This document shows, in pieces, positions 18,342-27,283 of a stretch of DNA of 64,000 nt (position 1 is its first letter; each line of letters starts with the position of its first letter). The notes under the pieces were generated by a model. That model did no database searches, had not been told where the DNA came from, and saw only the letters and a program-made list of their open reading frames with translations. The DNA comes from Cystobacter fuscus DSM 2262. Lineage in GTDB: Bacteria > Myxococcota > Myxococcia > Myxococcales > Myxococcaceae. Made by a program: the position numbers and the translations under genes. The stretch spans positions 334,764 to 398,763 of the forward strand of contig NZ_ANAH02000014.1 of NCBI RefSeq assembly GCF_000335475.2, written 5' to 3'.

Positions 18342-18446
18342 GCACGTGAGGTGCGGGGGCTACTCGTCGAAGATGCGGATTCATGGTTGATGGGGCCTGG
18401 TTCGCCGGTATTCCGGCGGGCCGAGCCGTCATGAGGAGGTAGGACC

Positions 18447-19574
18447 ATGTTCAGGAAGGCCGTCCTGCGGTGCCTGCTGTTGCTCCTGAGCGCCTGTGGG
18501 GGAGGGCGCACGCTCACGGGTCCCGGCTCACCCCCGGATGCGCGCGACGACGGCTGGGCCGTGGCGGCACTGGAAGAAGAGGGCGTGCGGCGCTCGTGGT
18601 TGGAGTGGCTGGAGCACGACGTGGCGGAAGGCAGACAGGAGGAGCCGGATGCGGTGCTCATCGCCCGTCATGGCCGGCTCATCTACGAGCGCTACGGGAA
18701 CGACTTCGCGCGCGAGAACGTGCATGATCTTCGCTCGGCCACCAAGAGCGTCACCTCGCTGCTGGTGGGCATGGCCCACGAGCGGGGTCTCCTGCCGGAT
18801 TTGGATGTGCCTGTTCTGTCGTTCCTTCCAGACCTCGTCCCCGTGCGCAACCCAGACCCACGCAAGGAACGCATGACGCTGCGCCACCTGCTCGAGATGC
18901 GCACGGGTCTGGCGTGCGACGACTGGGATGCGAGTTCGCCTGGGAATGAAGAGAAGATGTATCGCGCGGACGACTGGGCCTGCTTCATGGTGGACGTCCC
19001 CATGAAGGAGGAGCCGGGCAGCGTGGCGCGCTACTGCACGGGGGGAGTGGTCCTGCTGGGCGCGGTCCTGGAACGTGCGAGTGGCATGTCCATCCCGGAA
19101 CTCTCCCGTCAGTGGCTCTTCCACCCGTTGGGAGTGGCGGACTTCGAGTGGCAGCCGGCGGGCCGGCGGGGGACGGATACGGGCGGGCACCTGCGGTTGC
19201 GTCCGCGCGACTTCCTGAAACTGGGCCAGGTGTTCCTCGACGGCGGGACGTGGCACGGCGAGCGTCTGGTTTCCGAGGCGTGGGTGTCCGAGTCAGGCCA
19301 ACCACACAGCACGCTGGGCGACGCTCGCTACGCACGGTTGTGGTGGAGCACCCGCTTCACCCTCCAGGATATCCCGGTGGAGGTGACGTTCGCGCGCGGC
19401 ACGGGGGGCCAGTACCTCTTCGTGGCGCCCTCGCTTGGCCTCACCGCCGCCTTCAACACCAGCCATTACGACAATTCCGGTTCGGTGCTGCCGCTCGCCT
19501 TGTTTGGACAGTACGTCCTGCCGGCGGCGCTTGGCTTCGAACGGGCGGGGCCGGCCAGTGCCCGCTCGCGGTAG
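18447..19574 (+). CDS. Serine hydrolase lipoprotein, class C beta-lactamase fold
   Basis: 375 residues with lipoprotein signal LLLLSACGGG (Cys about residue 17). The SxxK nucleophile motif is SATK at 97-100, followed by SVTSLLVGMAHERG; the second motif is the Tyr in ARYCTGGVVLLG (an unusual YCT in place of YxN); FARGTGGQYLFV occupies the place of the KTG-like strand. The family (EstB / pbpX type) includes esterases, D-aminopeptidases and carboxypeptidases, usually not true antibiotic resistance. Predicted to be anchored in the envelope. GAGGTAGG lies just upstream of the start. Confidence 0.85.
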   Translation: MFRKAVLRCLLLLLSACGGGRTLTGPGSPPDARDDGWAVAALEEEGVRRSWLEWLEHDVAEGRQEEPDAVLIARHGRLIYERYGNDFARENVHDLRSATKSVTSLLVGMAHERGLLPDLDVPVLSFLPDLVPVRNPDPRKERMTLRHLLEMRTGLACDDWDASSPGNEEKMYRADDWACFMVDVPMKEEPGSVARYCTGGVVLLGAVLERASGMSIPELSRQWLFHPLGVADFEWQPAGRRGTDTGGHLRLRPRDFLKLGQVFLDGGTWHGERLVSEAWVSESGQPHSTLGDARYARLWWSTRFTLQDIPVEVTFARGTGGQYLFVAPSLGLTAAFNTSHYDNSGSVLPLALFGQYVLPAALGFERAGPASARSR

Positions 19575-19640
19575 GCAGTCCGGGAGGCCTTGAAAAAGGG
19601 ATGGCGGCAGAAGTTCGACGCCAGCGGGGAGCGCCCGATT

Positions 19641-20021
19641 TCAATCCTCCGGGTCGTCCACGTAGCTCAGCGCCGTCTCGGCTTGCTCCCGGTAGAGGGG
19701 AACGACTTCCACGGCCAACACGCCTTCCAGCACGGCTCTCGCTCCAGCCACGTCACCCGCCTTCTTGCGGCGGGCGGAATCGACGAGTGCCCGAGATAGC
19801 CGTCGGCTTCCCTCGAATATCCGGTGGCGCATCTCTCGCACGAGCGATTCCGCTCCAGAAGGAGTGCGCAACGCGCTTTCCGCGTCGTCATCGCCAACAG
19901 CGACCTCCCGCGCCACTCGACGGCAGAGGTCGCGGACATTGGGGTCGAGTGGTAGCTGCTCGTTCCGCTCGAGCCTGGCATACAAATCAAGCAGCCTGTC
20001 CCAATCGTGGGTTTCATCCAT
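19641..20021 (-). CDS. DUSAM-domain protein
   Basis: 126 residues from the ATG at 20021. The layout W(D)RLLDLYARLE, LPLDPNVRDLCRRVAREVA, DDDAESAL, then RHRIFEGSRRLSRAL..A...KKAGDVAGARAVLEGVLAVEVVPLYREQAE is characteristic of DUSAM proteins, a paralogous family known mainly from myxobacteria and of unknown function. It is helical and soluble. It begins 8 bases after the stop of the toxin-like lipoprotein gene, on the same strand. DUSAM genes next to small cysteine-rich lipoproteins suggest a functional pair, possibly immunity or regulation, but this is inference. Confidence 0.78.
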   Translation of the reverse strand: MDETHDWDRLLDLYARLERNEQLPLDPNVRDLCRRVAREVAVGDDDAESALRTPSGAESLVREMRHRIFEGSRRLSRALVDSARRKKAGDVAGARAVLEGVLAVEVVPLYREQAETALSYVDDPED

Positions 20022-20029
20022 TTTCCGTG

Positions 20030-20458
20030 TCACCTCACTTTTTGCCGACACATGTGGAAGGGCCATTGGCGTTGTCCCTCGCACCACCGGAAACAGTCGT
20101 CGCAGGGGCCAATCCAGCGCGGTTTCTTCTGATCCCTGCACTGGACGTAGGTGTCTCGGCAGTGCTCTCGCCATCCCTCGTCGGGATCTTCTGCCTCTTC
20201 CCACTCACCAATTCCTTCGTCCGTCCTTCGTTGTAGAGCGATGTCGATCGTTGCCCCAGCCAAGACCGCCTGTTCGATGTCCGACCTGGTGGCACCGCAA
20301 GCTCCCACAGGGTCATAGGGATGTTTCTTGATACAACAGGTCATCGTCTGGTCACCGGGTCAGCAGTCGCTCGGACTCATGGCCGCGGACCCCGCCGAAC
20401 AGCCCGTTGCGCTTGCACTCCACAGAGCAATGACACCGAGGCGCAATGCATGACGCAT
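20030..20458 (-). pseudogene. Cysteine-rich polymorphic-toxin-like lipoprotein gene with in-frame TGA
   Basis: One continuous frame of 142 codons, broken only by TGA at 20360-20362. The first part from 20458 reads MRHALRLGVIALWSASATGC, a lipoprotein signal with lipobox ATGC, and runs to SDC just before the TGA. The second part, which can restart at ATG 20344 (104 residues), carries MTCCIKKHPYDPVGACG and a C-terminal array of W..C...Y..C, GPCDDCFRWCEGQ and WPFHMC. This Cys/Trp pattern resembles the ends of small myxobacterial lipoprotein toxins; the resemblance is from memory. Either the gene is dead, or TGA is read through, or only the cytosolic 104-residue form is made. Confidence 0.6.
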
Positions 20459-20653
20459 GTGCTTGATGTGCTGGGTGGAAAGGTGCATATGAATCCCAAA
20501 GGGCGTGCGGTCTCTAGTTCCTACTCTCAAACGTCGCATACCGTGGAAACGGCTCGATGGACGGTCCTTGCTCCTCCGTCGGGTTTTCAGTGTCTGCTGC
20601 CTGGGTAACCTGTTGATCGGAGCGGAGAGTTTAACCCTTTTTGCATGTACTTC

Positions 20654-20684
20654 TTGACACTGGTCCCATCAAGTTCCCTATATG
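20654..20684 (+). promoter_or_regulatory. Candidate sigma-70 promoter for the duplicated-module gene
   Basis: TTGACA at 20654-20659 is a perfect -35 hexamer. CTATAT at 20678-20683 is a reasonable -10 after an 18-base spacer, in a locally AT-rich stretch. The predicted transcription start near 20690 makes TTG 20641 impossible as a start codon and leaves ATG 20695, 20710 or 20719. Confidence 0.55.
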
Positions 20685-20709
20685 GAAATCCTACATGGGT
20701 TTTGTGGAC

Positions 20710-21426
20710 ATGACAACAATGAGCCGCGATGTGGACAGGATGGTGGGAGCTATTCGTAAGGCCCAGGACCGCCTTGGTGCCTCACCCGAACTCGTCGAGG
20801 CCCTCCGTCCTACCTTGAATGTCTCTTACTTCCTGCTCGATGGGCATGGGCAGAACTTCGAGGATTACCTCGCTGCATTCACAGACACCTCTCTTCCCTC
20901 CCTTGGCTCCTTCCCCAGCCGGGAAGAGTTCGACGCCTGGTTGAAGACTCATTTCGAGCCTCCTCCGAGCGGGTCTCTGCGGATCGCGGAAGAGCGCTAT
21001 ACCCTTGGCTACTCCCGCGCGAGTGGACAACCCCTGCTGTTGCGGCTTCCTCCCGTTGAAGACCTGCGGAGACCGGGTGGAGAGGAGGGGCGGGAGGGGC
21101 TCTGGCGTGCGCTCGATGAGGCTCATTCCGTACTCAGCTCTTCACCGGATGATCTGGAAGGGCTCCACTCCGCCGCGCTGGCCCTTCACTTCGTCCGCGA
21201 GGCGGGCTGCGCGCGGGACTTTGCCTGGTTCCTGGCACACCTCGACGCGCCTCTGCCTCCCCTCTGCTCCTTCGCCACACGTGAAGAGGCGGAATCATGG
21301 CTGGCAAAGCATCCACGTCCTCCCCATGGCGCCTCTGTGCAGGTAGGTGGGGAATTGCTCACCGTTGGTTACCAGCGCGAGCGCGACCAGCGATTGCTGG
21401 TGCGCTTTCCCTGGGATGGAGAGTGA
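20710..21426 (+). CDS. Hypothetical protein with an internally duplicated module
   Basis: About 238 residues from ATG 20710 (20719 is an equal alternative). Two copies of the same module are visible: FPSREEFDAWLKTHFEPPPSG..RIAEERYTLGYSRASGQ.LLLRLP and FATREEAESWLAKHPRPPHGA..QVGGELLTVGYQRERDQRLLVRFP. Each is preceded by a helical block ending in FL/FED YL AAF TD or AWFLAHLDA with PSLGSF / PPLCSF. No signal peptide, membrane segment or known family. Small duplicated soluble proteins of this kind are common as immunity or accessory proteins in myxobacterial accessory patches; that role is speculative. It has its own promoter candidate just upstream. Confidence 0.65.
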   Translation: MTTMSRDVDRMVGAIRKAQDRLGASPELVEALRPTLNVSYFLLDGHGQNFEDYLAAFTDTSLPSLGSFPSREEFDAWLKTHFEPPPSGSLRIAEERYTLGYSRASGQPLLLRLPPVEDLRRPGGEEGREGLWRALDEAHSVLSSSPDDLEGLHSAALALHFVREAGCARDFAWFLAHLDAPLPPLCSFATREEAESWLAKHPRPPHGASVQVGGELLTVGYQRERDQRLLVRFPWDGE

Positions 21427-21614
21427 AATGAAGTGAAGGACGAAGAATTCGATATCATTGGTGGTTCATCGCAACGTTTGTAGGCCCACGAACTCTGTAA
21501 CTTTGCAGCAGCGCCATGGTTTGGGTTCGGTTGCATGCCTTTACCCCCGCTTCCAACCCCCTGATGGTAAGCCTGCTTTGCCTCGGAAAGACGAGGCGAA
21601 AGGATGCCGAACGC

Positions 21615-22766
21615 ATGCGCATCGTGAACCTCACTACCTCCCTCGCTGTCGCCCTCCTGTTGCCAGCCTGTGGCGGGCCCGCCGCCGAAGAGCCGTCCCA
21701 GCTCGCCCTCCACGGCGGGGAGCTGTCCAGCACCCCGGCTTCCTCCCTCGCCGCCTCGACGGACCTGGAGCCCCAGTCCGTGGGCTCCTGGATCCTCACG
21801 GGTGAGCTGACCTCCGCTCGTTCCGGCCACACCGCCACCCTGCTCTCCTCGGGCAGGGTGCTGCTGGTGAGTGGCACCACCGCGGAGGTGTTCAACCCCT
21901 ATACCAACGTGTCCGTGGCCACGGGGGAGCTCACCTGGGCGCGCACCCAGCACACCGCGACCCGGCTCGAATCGGGCAATGTGCTGGTGGCGGGCGGGTG
22001 GATCGGCAAGTTCCCTCGCTACTGGCGCAGCACCGCGGAGGTGTATGACAAGGTCACGGGCACCTGGTCGTCCGGGGACAGCATGAACACGCCGCGTGGC
22101 AACCACACGGCGACCCTGCTCGGCTCGGACAAGGTATTGGTGGTGGGGGGCGACACCACCGACGGGAGCCAGCCGGAGGCCCAGCTCCAGACGGACTCCG
22201 CGGAGCTGTACGACCCGGCGACCAACACGTGGAGCCCGGCGGCGTCCGTGTTCATGCCTCGCGCCGGCCACACCGCGACGCTGCTCTACTCGGGCAAGGT
22301 GCTGGTGACGGGGGGCAGGTTCACGGACTGGGCGCTCCAGGACGCGCAGGTGTATGACCCGGACACGGACGACTGGTCGATGCTGGCACCCATGCCGAGG
22401 ACGCGCACCGGCCATGTCGCCGTCCGGCTCAACTCGGGCAAGGTGATGGTGCTCGGTGGCGGCCATGACGAGGTGGACTTCTACGATCCGTACAACTCCA
22501 GGACCCCCTGGACCACGGGTGACTCGCTCCCCTCGGGTGGCTCGGCCCTCAGCGCGACGCGGCTCTACTCGGGCGAGGTGCTGGTCACGCACTCCACCGG
22601 GCAGGCGTCGCTGTATGACCCGGCGACGGATGCATGGCTGTCCGCGGGGTCGCTGACGGCGCCGCTCGCGGCCCACACCGCGACGCTCCTGCACACGGGA
22701 CAGGTGCTGGTGACGGGCGGCTCCTCCGGTGGCGAGGTCACCACCGTGCAGCGCTACACGCGCTGA
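21615..22766 (+). CDS. Kelch-repeat lipoprotein
   Basis: 383 residues from ATG 21615, preceded by AAAGGATG. Lipoprotein signal MRIVNLTTSLAVALLLPACGG. Seven Kelch-type blades follow, each marked by a GHTATLL-SG-VLVTGG pattern (SGHTATLLSSGRVLLVSG, QHTATRLESGNVLVAGG, NHTATLLGSDKVLVVGG and so on to AHTATLLHTGQVLVTGG), with YDP..TWS between. Seven blades should close a complete propeller. It is probably an envelope-displayed binding protein; such Kelch lipoproteins are abundant in myxobacteria and their ligands are unknown. A terminator hairpin follows. Confidence 0.85.
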   Translation: MRIVNLTTSLAVALLLPACGGPAAEEPSQLALHGGELSSTPASSLAASTDLEPQSVGSWILTGELTSARSGHTATLLSSGRVLLVSGTTAEVFNPYTNVSVATGELTWARTQHTATRLESGNVLVAGGWIGKFPRYWRSTAEVYDKVTGTWSSGDSMNTPRGNHTATLLGSDKVLVVGGDTTDGSQPEAQLQTDSAELYDPATNTWSPAASVFMPRAGHTATLLYSGKVLVTGGRFTDWALQDAQVYDPDTDDWSMLAPMPRTRTGHVAVRLNSGKVMVLGGGHDEVDFYDPYNSRTPWTTGDSLPSGGSALSATRLYSGEVLVTHSTGQASLYDPATDAWLSAGSLTAPLAAHTATLLHTGQVLVTGGSSGGEVTTVQRYTR

Positions 22767-22796
22767 GCCGACCCCGGAAGGCCGCTGAAAAGGGAA

Positions 22797-22834
22797 CGGC
22801 GGCGGGCGCTCCTCCTCGGACTCGCCCGCCGCCG
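22797..22834. terminator. Bidirectional intrinsic terminator
   Basis: Perfect 12-bp stem: 22797-22808 pairs with 22823-22834, enclosing a 14-base loop. The right flank is T-rich (tctgtctt) for the plus strand. The left flank gaaaagggaa gives a T-rich tail for the minus strand. It sits between the convergent Kelch lipoprotein and RND pump genes. Confidence 0.7.
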
Positions 22835-22855
22835 TCTGTCTTCACTCGAGTCCCG

Positions 22856-25800
22856 TCACGCCGGGTGTGGCGTTCCCTCGCCCCCGGTGGGCTGTGAGGG
22901 CGGAGGCTTGGAGTGCTCGTGGCGCTTTAGCAGCCGGGAGCGGGCCGTCTCCACCAGCGTGTAGAGCACGGGGATGAAGATGAGGTTGATGAAGGTGGAC
23001 AGGAGCATGCCGCCGAACACCGCCGTGCCCAGGGACTTGCGCGAGGAGGAGCCCGCGCCCGACGCCAGCACCAGGGGCAGCACGCCCAGGAGGAAGGCGA
23101 AGGACGTCATCAGGATGGGGCGCAGGCGCGTGTCCGCCGCCTGGATGACCGCCTCCACCACGCCCTTGCCCTGGTGGCGCAGCTGCTCGGCGAACTCCAC
23201 GATGAGCACGGCGTTCTTGCAGGCGAGGCCCACCAGCATCAGCAGGCCCACCTGACAGAAGACGTCGTTGACGAGCCCTCGCATCAACTGGAATCCCAGT
23301 GCGCCCATCATGGCCACGGGCACCGCGAGCATGATGACGAAGGGCAGGGCGAAGCTCTCGTACTGGGCGGACAGCACCAGGAACACGAACACGATGCCCA
23401 GCGCGAAGATGAGCAGCACCTTGCCGCCCGCCTCCTTCTGCTCGAGCGACAGTCCCGTCCATTCGAAGGTGTAGCCGTTGGGCAGGTTCTGCCGGGCGAC
23501 GGCCTCCATGGCCTCGAGCGCCTGGCCGGTACTGGTGCCCGGTGCGCCCTGGCCGTTGATGGAGGCCGAGCGGAACAGGTTGTAGTGCTGGATGTTCTGC
23601 GCGGTGGTGACGGGCTTCACCGTGATGAGGCTCTCCAGGGGCACCATCTCGCCCGTCGTCGAGCGCACGTAGAAGGCGGAGATGTCGCGCGGCTCGTTGC
23701 GGAAGGGCGTGGCCGCCTGCACGTAGACGCGGTAGACGCGGTTGGTGAGCGTGAAGTCATTCACGTACTGGCTGCCCATGAAGATTTGAAGCGTGGAGTA
23801 GAGCGCGTCCAGGGACACGCCCAGCGCCTTGGCCTTCTCGCGGTCCACCGACACGGTGAGCAGCGGGGTGGTGGCGGTGAAGGAGGAGAAGACGCTGCGC
23901 AACTGTCCTCCCTGGTTGGCCTTGCCCGTGAGCTGCTGCGTCACCGCGGACAGCTCGTCGAGCGTGCGCGTGCCGAGCTGATCCTCCAGGACGAACTCGA
24001 AGCCGCCCACGCTGCCCACGCCGCGGATGGTGGGCGGCTGGAAGGCCAGCACCCGCGCTCCGGGAATGCCGGCGAACGGCCCGCGCAACCGCTCGATGAT
24101 GCCCGCCAGGCTCTGCTCCTTCTCCTCGCGCTCCTCCCAGGGCTTCAAGCTGACGAAGAGCGTGCCGTAGTTGGGGCCGGTGCCCAGCACCGAGAAGCCG
24201 CCGACGGTGAACAGGCTCGCCACCTCCTTCTGCTCCTTGAGAATGCCCTCGGCCTGGATGAGCACCTGCTTGGTGTAGTCCAGCGACGAGCCCTCGGGGC
24301 CCTGCACGGCGACGATCAGGTAGCCCTGGTCCTCCTCCGGAATGAAGCCGGTGGGGGTGACGCGGTAGAGCAGCGCGGTGACGCCGATGAGCACCACGAA
24401 CAGGCCCAGGAGCGCCCAGCGCATGCGCTGCCCGAGCAGCCGGCCGAGGAAGCGCGCGTAGCGGTCGCGGAAGGTGTTCATCGTCTTGTCCACCCAGCGG
24501 AAGACGCGCCACTTGGTGCCCTCCTGGGGCCGCAGCAGGATGGCGCACAGCGCGGGGGACAGCGTGAGGGCCACGAGCGCCGACAGGCTGATGGAGAAGG
24601 CGAGCGTGAGGGCGAACTGCCGGTAGATGGAGCCCGAGGTGCCCGGGAAGAAGGACACCGGGACGAACACGGCGGAGAGCACCAGGGCGGTGGCCACCAC
24701 CGCGCCGCCCACCTGCTTCATGCTCCGGTGGGTCGCCTCGCGCGCGTCCACGCCTTCCTGTTCCATGACGCGCTCGACGTTCTCGATGACCACGATGGCG
24801 TCATCCACCACGAGGCCCGTGGCGAGTGTCAGGCCGAGCAGCGTGAGGGTGTTGAGCGAGAAGCCGAACGCGCTCACGAAGGCGAACGTGCCGATGAGGG
24901 ACACGGGCAGCGTCGTGGCCACCACGAGGATGCTGCGCCAGCCGTGCAGGAAGATGAAGACCACGATGATGACGAGCACGACGGCCTCGAACAGCGTGTG
25001 GATCACCTCGTCGATGGACGACTGCACCGCGAGCGTGGTGTCGAAGGCGCGCTCGTACACGAGCCCCGGCGGGAAGTTGGCCTTGAGCCGCTCGAGCTCC
25101 TTCTCCACGTTGGCGCGCACCTCCAGGGCGTTGGAGCCGGCGAGCTGGGAGATGCCCAGGCCCACCGCCTCCTGGCCGTTGAAGCGCAGGAGCTGGTTGT
25201 AGTTCTCCGCGCCCAGCTCCACCCGGCCGATGTCCCGCACCTGCACGAGCGAGCCATCCGTGCCGCGCTGCACGACGATGTTCTCGAACTGCTGGGGCGT
25301 GGAGAGCTGGCCGAGCACCTGCACGTTGATTTGAAACGACTGGCCCGTGGGCGCGGGAGGTTGGCCCACCTGGCCGGCGGCCACCTGCACGTTCTGCTCG
25401 CGCAGCGCGTTCGTCACGTCCGCGGCGGTGAGGCCGCGGCTGGCGAGCCTGGTGGGATCCAACCACAGGCGCATGGCGAAGCGGCGCTCGCCGAAGATGC
25501 GCACGTCGCCCACGCCCTTGACGCGCAGGAGCGCGTCGCGGATGTAGACGTCCGCGTAGTTGCTCAGGAAGCCGATGTCATAGCGCTTCTCCTTGTCATA
25601 CACGCCGTAGGTGACGAGCAGCTGGGACTGCGCCTTGTTGATGACGATGCCCAGTGCGTTCACCTCCGAGGGCAGACGCGCCGAGGCGGTGGCGACGCGG
25701 TTCTGCACGTCCACCGCCGCCACGTCGATGTCGCGCTCGGGATCGAAGGTGATGGTGATGGTGCTCTGGCCGTTGTTGCTGCTGGTGGAGGAGATGTAGC

Positions 25801-26029
25801 GCATGCCCTCCAGGCCGTTGAGCTGGCGCTCCAGCACCGTCGTCACCGCGCTCTCCACCGTCTCGGCGGAGGCGCCCAGGTAGTTGGCCGTCACCGTCAC
25901 CTGGGGCGCGGCCAGGTTGGGGTACTGCTCGACGGGCAGGCTGGGGATGGCGATGGCGCCCACCAGCGTGATGAGGATGGAGATGACGCTCGCGAAGATG
26001 GGCCGCTTGATGAAGAAGTCAGAGAACAT
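22856..26029 (-). CDS. RND efflux pump, AcrB/MexB (HAE1) type
   Basis: 1057 residues, the usual length of hydrophobe/amphiphile efflux pumps. It starts MFSDFFIKRPIFASVISILITLVGAIAI and contains GLVVDDAIVVIENVERVM, with the Asp pair of the proton relay in transmembrane helix 4, plus two large periplasmic loops and about 12 membrane helices. It should be a trimeric inner-membrane drug/proton antiporter. It begins 6 bases after the fusion protein gene and is the last gene of an outer-membrane factor, fusion protein, pump operon. The C-terminus (KPPPSQPTGGEGTPHPA) is a hydrophilic tail. Confidence 0.95.
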   Translation of the reverse strand: MFSDFFIKRPIFASVISILITLVGAIAIPSLPVEQYPNLAAPQVTVTANYLGASAETVESAVTTVLERQLNGLEGMRYISSTSSNNGQSTITITFDPERDIDVAAVDVQNRVATASARLPSEVNALGIVINKAQSQLLVTYGVYDKEKRYDIGFLSNYADVYIRDALLRVKGVGDVRIFGERRFAMRLWLDPTRLASRGLTAADVTNALREQNVQVAAGQVGQPPAPTGQSFQINVQVLGQLSTPQQFENIVVQRGTDGSLVQVRDIGRVELGAENYNQLLRFNGQEAVGLGISQLAGSNALEVRANVEKELERLKANFPPGLVYERAFDTTLAVQSSIDEVIHTLFEAVVLVIIVVFIFLHGWRSILVVATTLPVSLIGTFAFVSAFGFSLNTLTLLGLTLATGLVVDDAIVVIENVERVMEQEGVDAREATHRSMKQVGGAVVATALVLSAVFVPVSFFPGTSGSIYRQFALTLAFSISLSALVALTLSPALCAILLRPQEGTKWRVFRWVDKTMNTFRDRYARFLGRLLGQRMRWALLGLFVVLIGVTALLYRVTPTGFIPEEDQGYLIVAVQGPEGSSLDYTKQVLIQAEGILKEQKEVASLFTVGGFSVLGTGPNYGTLFVSLKPWEEREEKEQSLAGIIERLRGPFAGIPGARVLAFQPPTIRGVGSVGGFEFVLEDQLGTRTLDELSAVTQQLTGKANQGGQLRSVFSSFTATTPLLTVSVDREKAKALGVSLDALYSTLQIFMGSQYVNDFTLTNRVYRVYVQAATPFRNEPRDISAFYVRSTTGEMVPLESLITVKPVTTAQNIQHYNLFRSASINGQGAPGTSTGQALEAMEAVARQNLPNGYTFEWTGLSLEQKEAGGKVLLIFALGIVFVFLVLSAQYESFALPFVIMLAVPVAMMGALGFQLMRGLVNDVFCQVGLLMLVGLACKNAVLIVEFAEQLRHQGKGVVEAVIQAADTRLRPILMTSFAFLLGVLPLVLASGAGSSSRKSLGTAVFGGMLLSTFINLIFIPVLYTLVETARSRLLKRHEHSKPPPSQPTGGEGTPHPA

Positions 26030-26035
26030 GTGTCT

Positions 26036-27283
26036 TCACCTGCCCCCGTCCGTGCCGCCCGTGCCCGCGTCGCGAGGGCCCGCGGTGCCCGCGTCGGCGG
26101 GCTCACCCGTGCCCGTGTTCGCGGCGCCTCCCACGCCCTGCTCCTCCTGCTCCGGCCTCGGCTTCGCCGGTTTGGGCTCGATGGGCTGGCCGTCGCGGAT
26201 GGCCTGCAGCGAGCCGATGATGACGGGCGTGCCCTGCTTCAGGCCTCCGAGCACTTCGTAGTGGTTGTCCTGGAGCTGGCCGAGCTTCACCGGCGTGCGC
26301 TGCGCCACGCTCATGCCGCCATCCCCCTCGGCCACGACGGTAGCGAAGAACTGGCTGCTCTGCTGCGACACGGCGTACGTGGGCAGGCGCAGCGCCTGGC
26401 GCTCGGAGTACACCACCTGGGCGTGCACCACCTGGCCGTTGCGCAGCCCCACCGCGTTGTCGAAGGCGGCCTTGAGCTCCACGAGCTGCGTCGTCGGATT
26501 GGGCGTGGGGGCCACGAAGAAGACGGGGGCGCTCACCACCGGCTTGCCGTCCTGATCGAGCACCTCCAGGGGCGTGCGTCCCACCTCCACGTCCGCCGCG
26601 CGCTCGGCGGGGATGAACACGGACAGCTCCAGGGCGCGGCTCTGGTCCACGTTGGTGAGCGCCACCTGGGGCGTGACGTAGTCGCCCACCTTCACCGGGA
26701 TGTTGCCCACCACGCCTTCGAAGGGCGCCGTCACCCGGTAGAAGCCGAGCGACACCTCCTGCTGTGACAGTTGGGCCTCGGCGTTGCGCGCGTTGGCCTC
26801 GGCGGCCGCCGCCTGCGACACCGCCTGCTCATAGTCCTGACGGCTCATCAGCCCCTCGCGCAGCAACTGCTCGGCGCGCTGGCGCGTGCTCTGGGCGAAC
26901 TGGCGCTGGGCCTGGGCGGAGCTGCGCTGGGCCTGGGCGCTCTGCACTCCCGCTCGCCCGAGCCGCGGATCCACTTCCAGCAGCAGCTGGCCCTGCTTCA
27001 CCTGCTCGCCGGGCTTCACCGCGATGCGCTGCACGTAGCCCGCCACCTGCGGATAGAGAGTGATGCTGCGCCGGGAGATGAGCGTGCCCAGGTACTCGCC
27101 GATGTCGCGCACCGGACCGGGCTCGAGCTTGAGCACCTCCACCTGCATGGGCTTGCCCGCGGCGGCCCCTCCCGGACCTCCCGCTCCTTGCTGGGGGCCC
27201 CCCGCGTTGCCGCCGGAACTCTGACAGCCGGCCAGGGTCAGCACCGTCAACCACACCCCTACACCACGACTCACCAGTCGCAT
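26036..27283 (-). CDS. RND efflux periplasmic fusion protein (lipoprotein)
   Basis: 415 residues from ATG 27283, which follows GGTGGAGG. Lipoprotein signal VWLTVLTLAGCQSSGG. The barrel-sandwich (lipoyl-like) halves are visible as GYVQRIAVKPGEQVKQGQLLLEVD and VTAPFEGVVGNIPVKVGDYV, flanking an alpha-hairpin rich in Ala, Gln and Glu. A beta-barrel and a membrane-proximal domain follow. The C-terminus is an extended Pro/Gly/Asp tail. It links the pump to the outer-membrane channel. Its start lies inside the end of the upstream channel gene (13-base overlap). Confidence 0.93.
   Translation of the reverse strand: MRLVSRGVGVWLTVLTLAGCQSSGGNAGGPQQGAGGPGGAAAGKPMQVEVLKLEPGPVRDIGEYLGTLISRRSITLYPQVAGYVQRIAVKPGEQVKQGQLLLEVDPRLGRAGVQSAQAQRSSAQAQRQFAQSTRQRAEQLLREGLMSRQDYEQAVSQAAAAEANARNAEAQLSQQEVSLGFYRVTAPFEGVVGNIPVKVGDYVTPQVALTNVDQSRALELSVFIPAERAADVEVGRTPLEVLDQDGKPVVSAPVFFVAPTPNPTTQLVELKAAFDNAVGLRNGQVVHAQVVYSERQALRLPTYAVSQQSSQFFATVVAEGDGGMSVAQRTPVKLGQLQDNHYEVLGGLKQGTPVIIGSLQAIRDGQPIEPKPAKPRPEQEEQGVGGAANTGTGEPADAGTAGPRDAGTGGTDGGR

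Noticed and set aside
20360..20362. TGA as a selenocysteine codon
   Set aside because: No convincing bSECIS-type hairpin was recognised directly after it and the family is not known to use selenium; kept only as a minor possibility.
23174..26767. A 1197-codon open frame antisense to the RND pump and fusion protein
   Set aside because: The translation is His/Arg/Gly-rich with no domain and mirrors codon bias of the real genes; a consequence of high GC at third positions.
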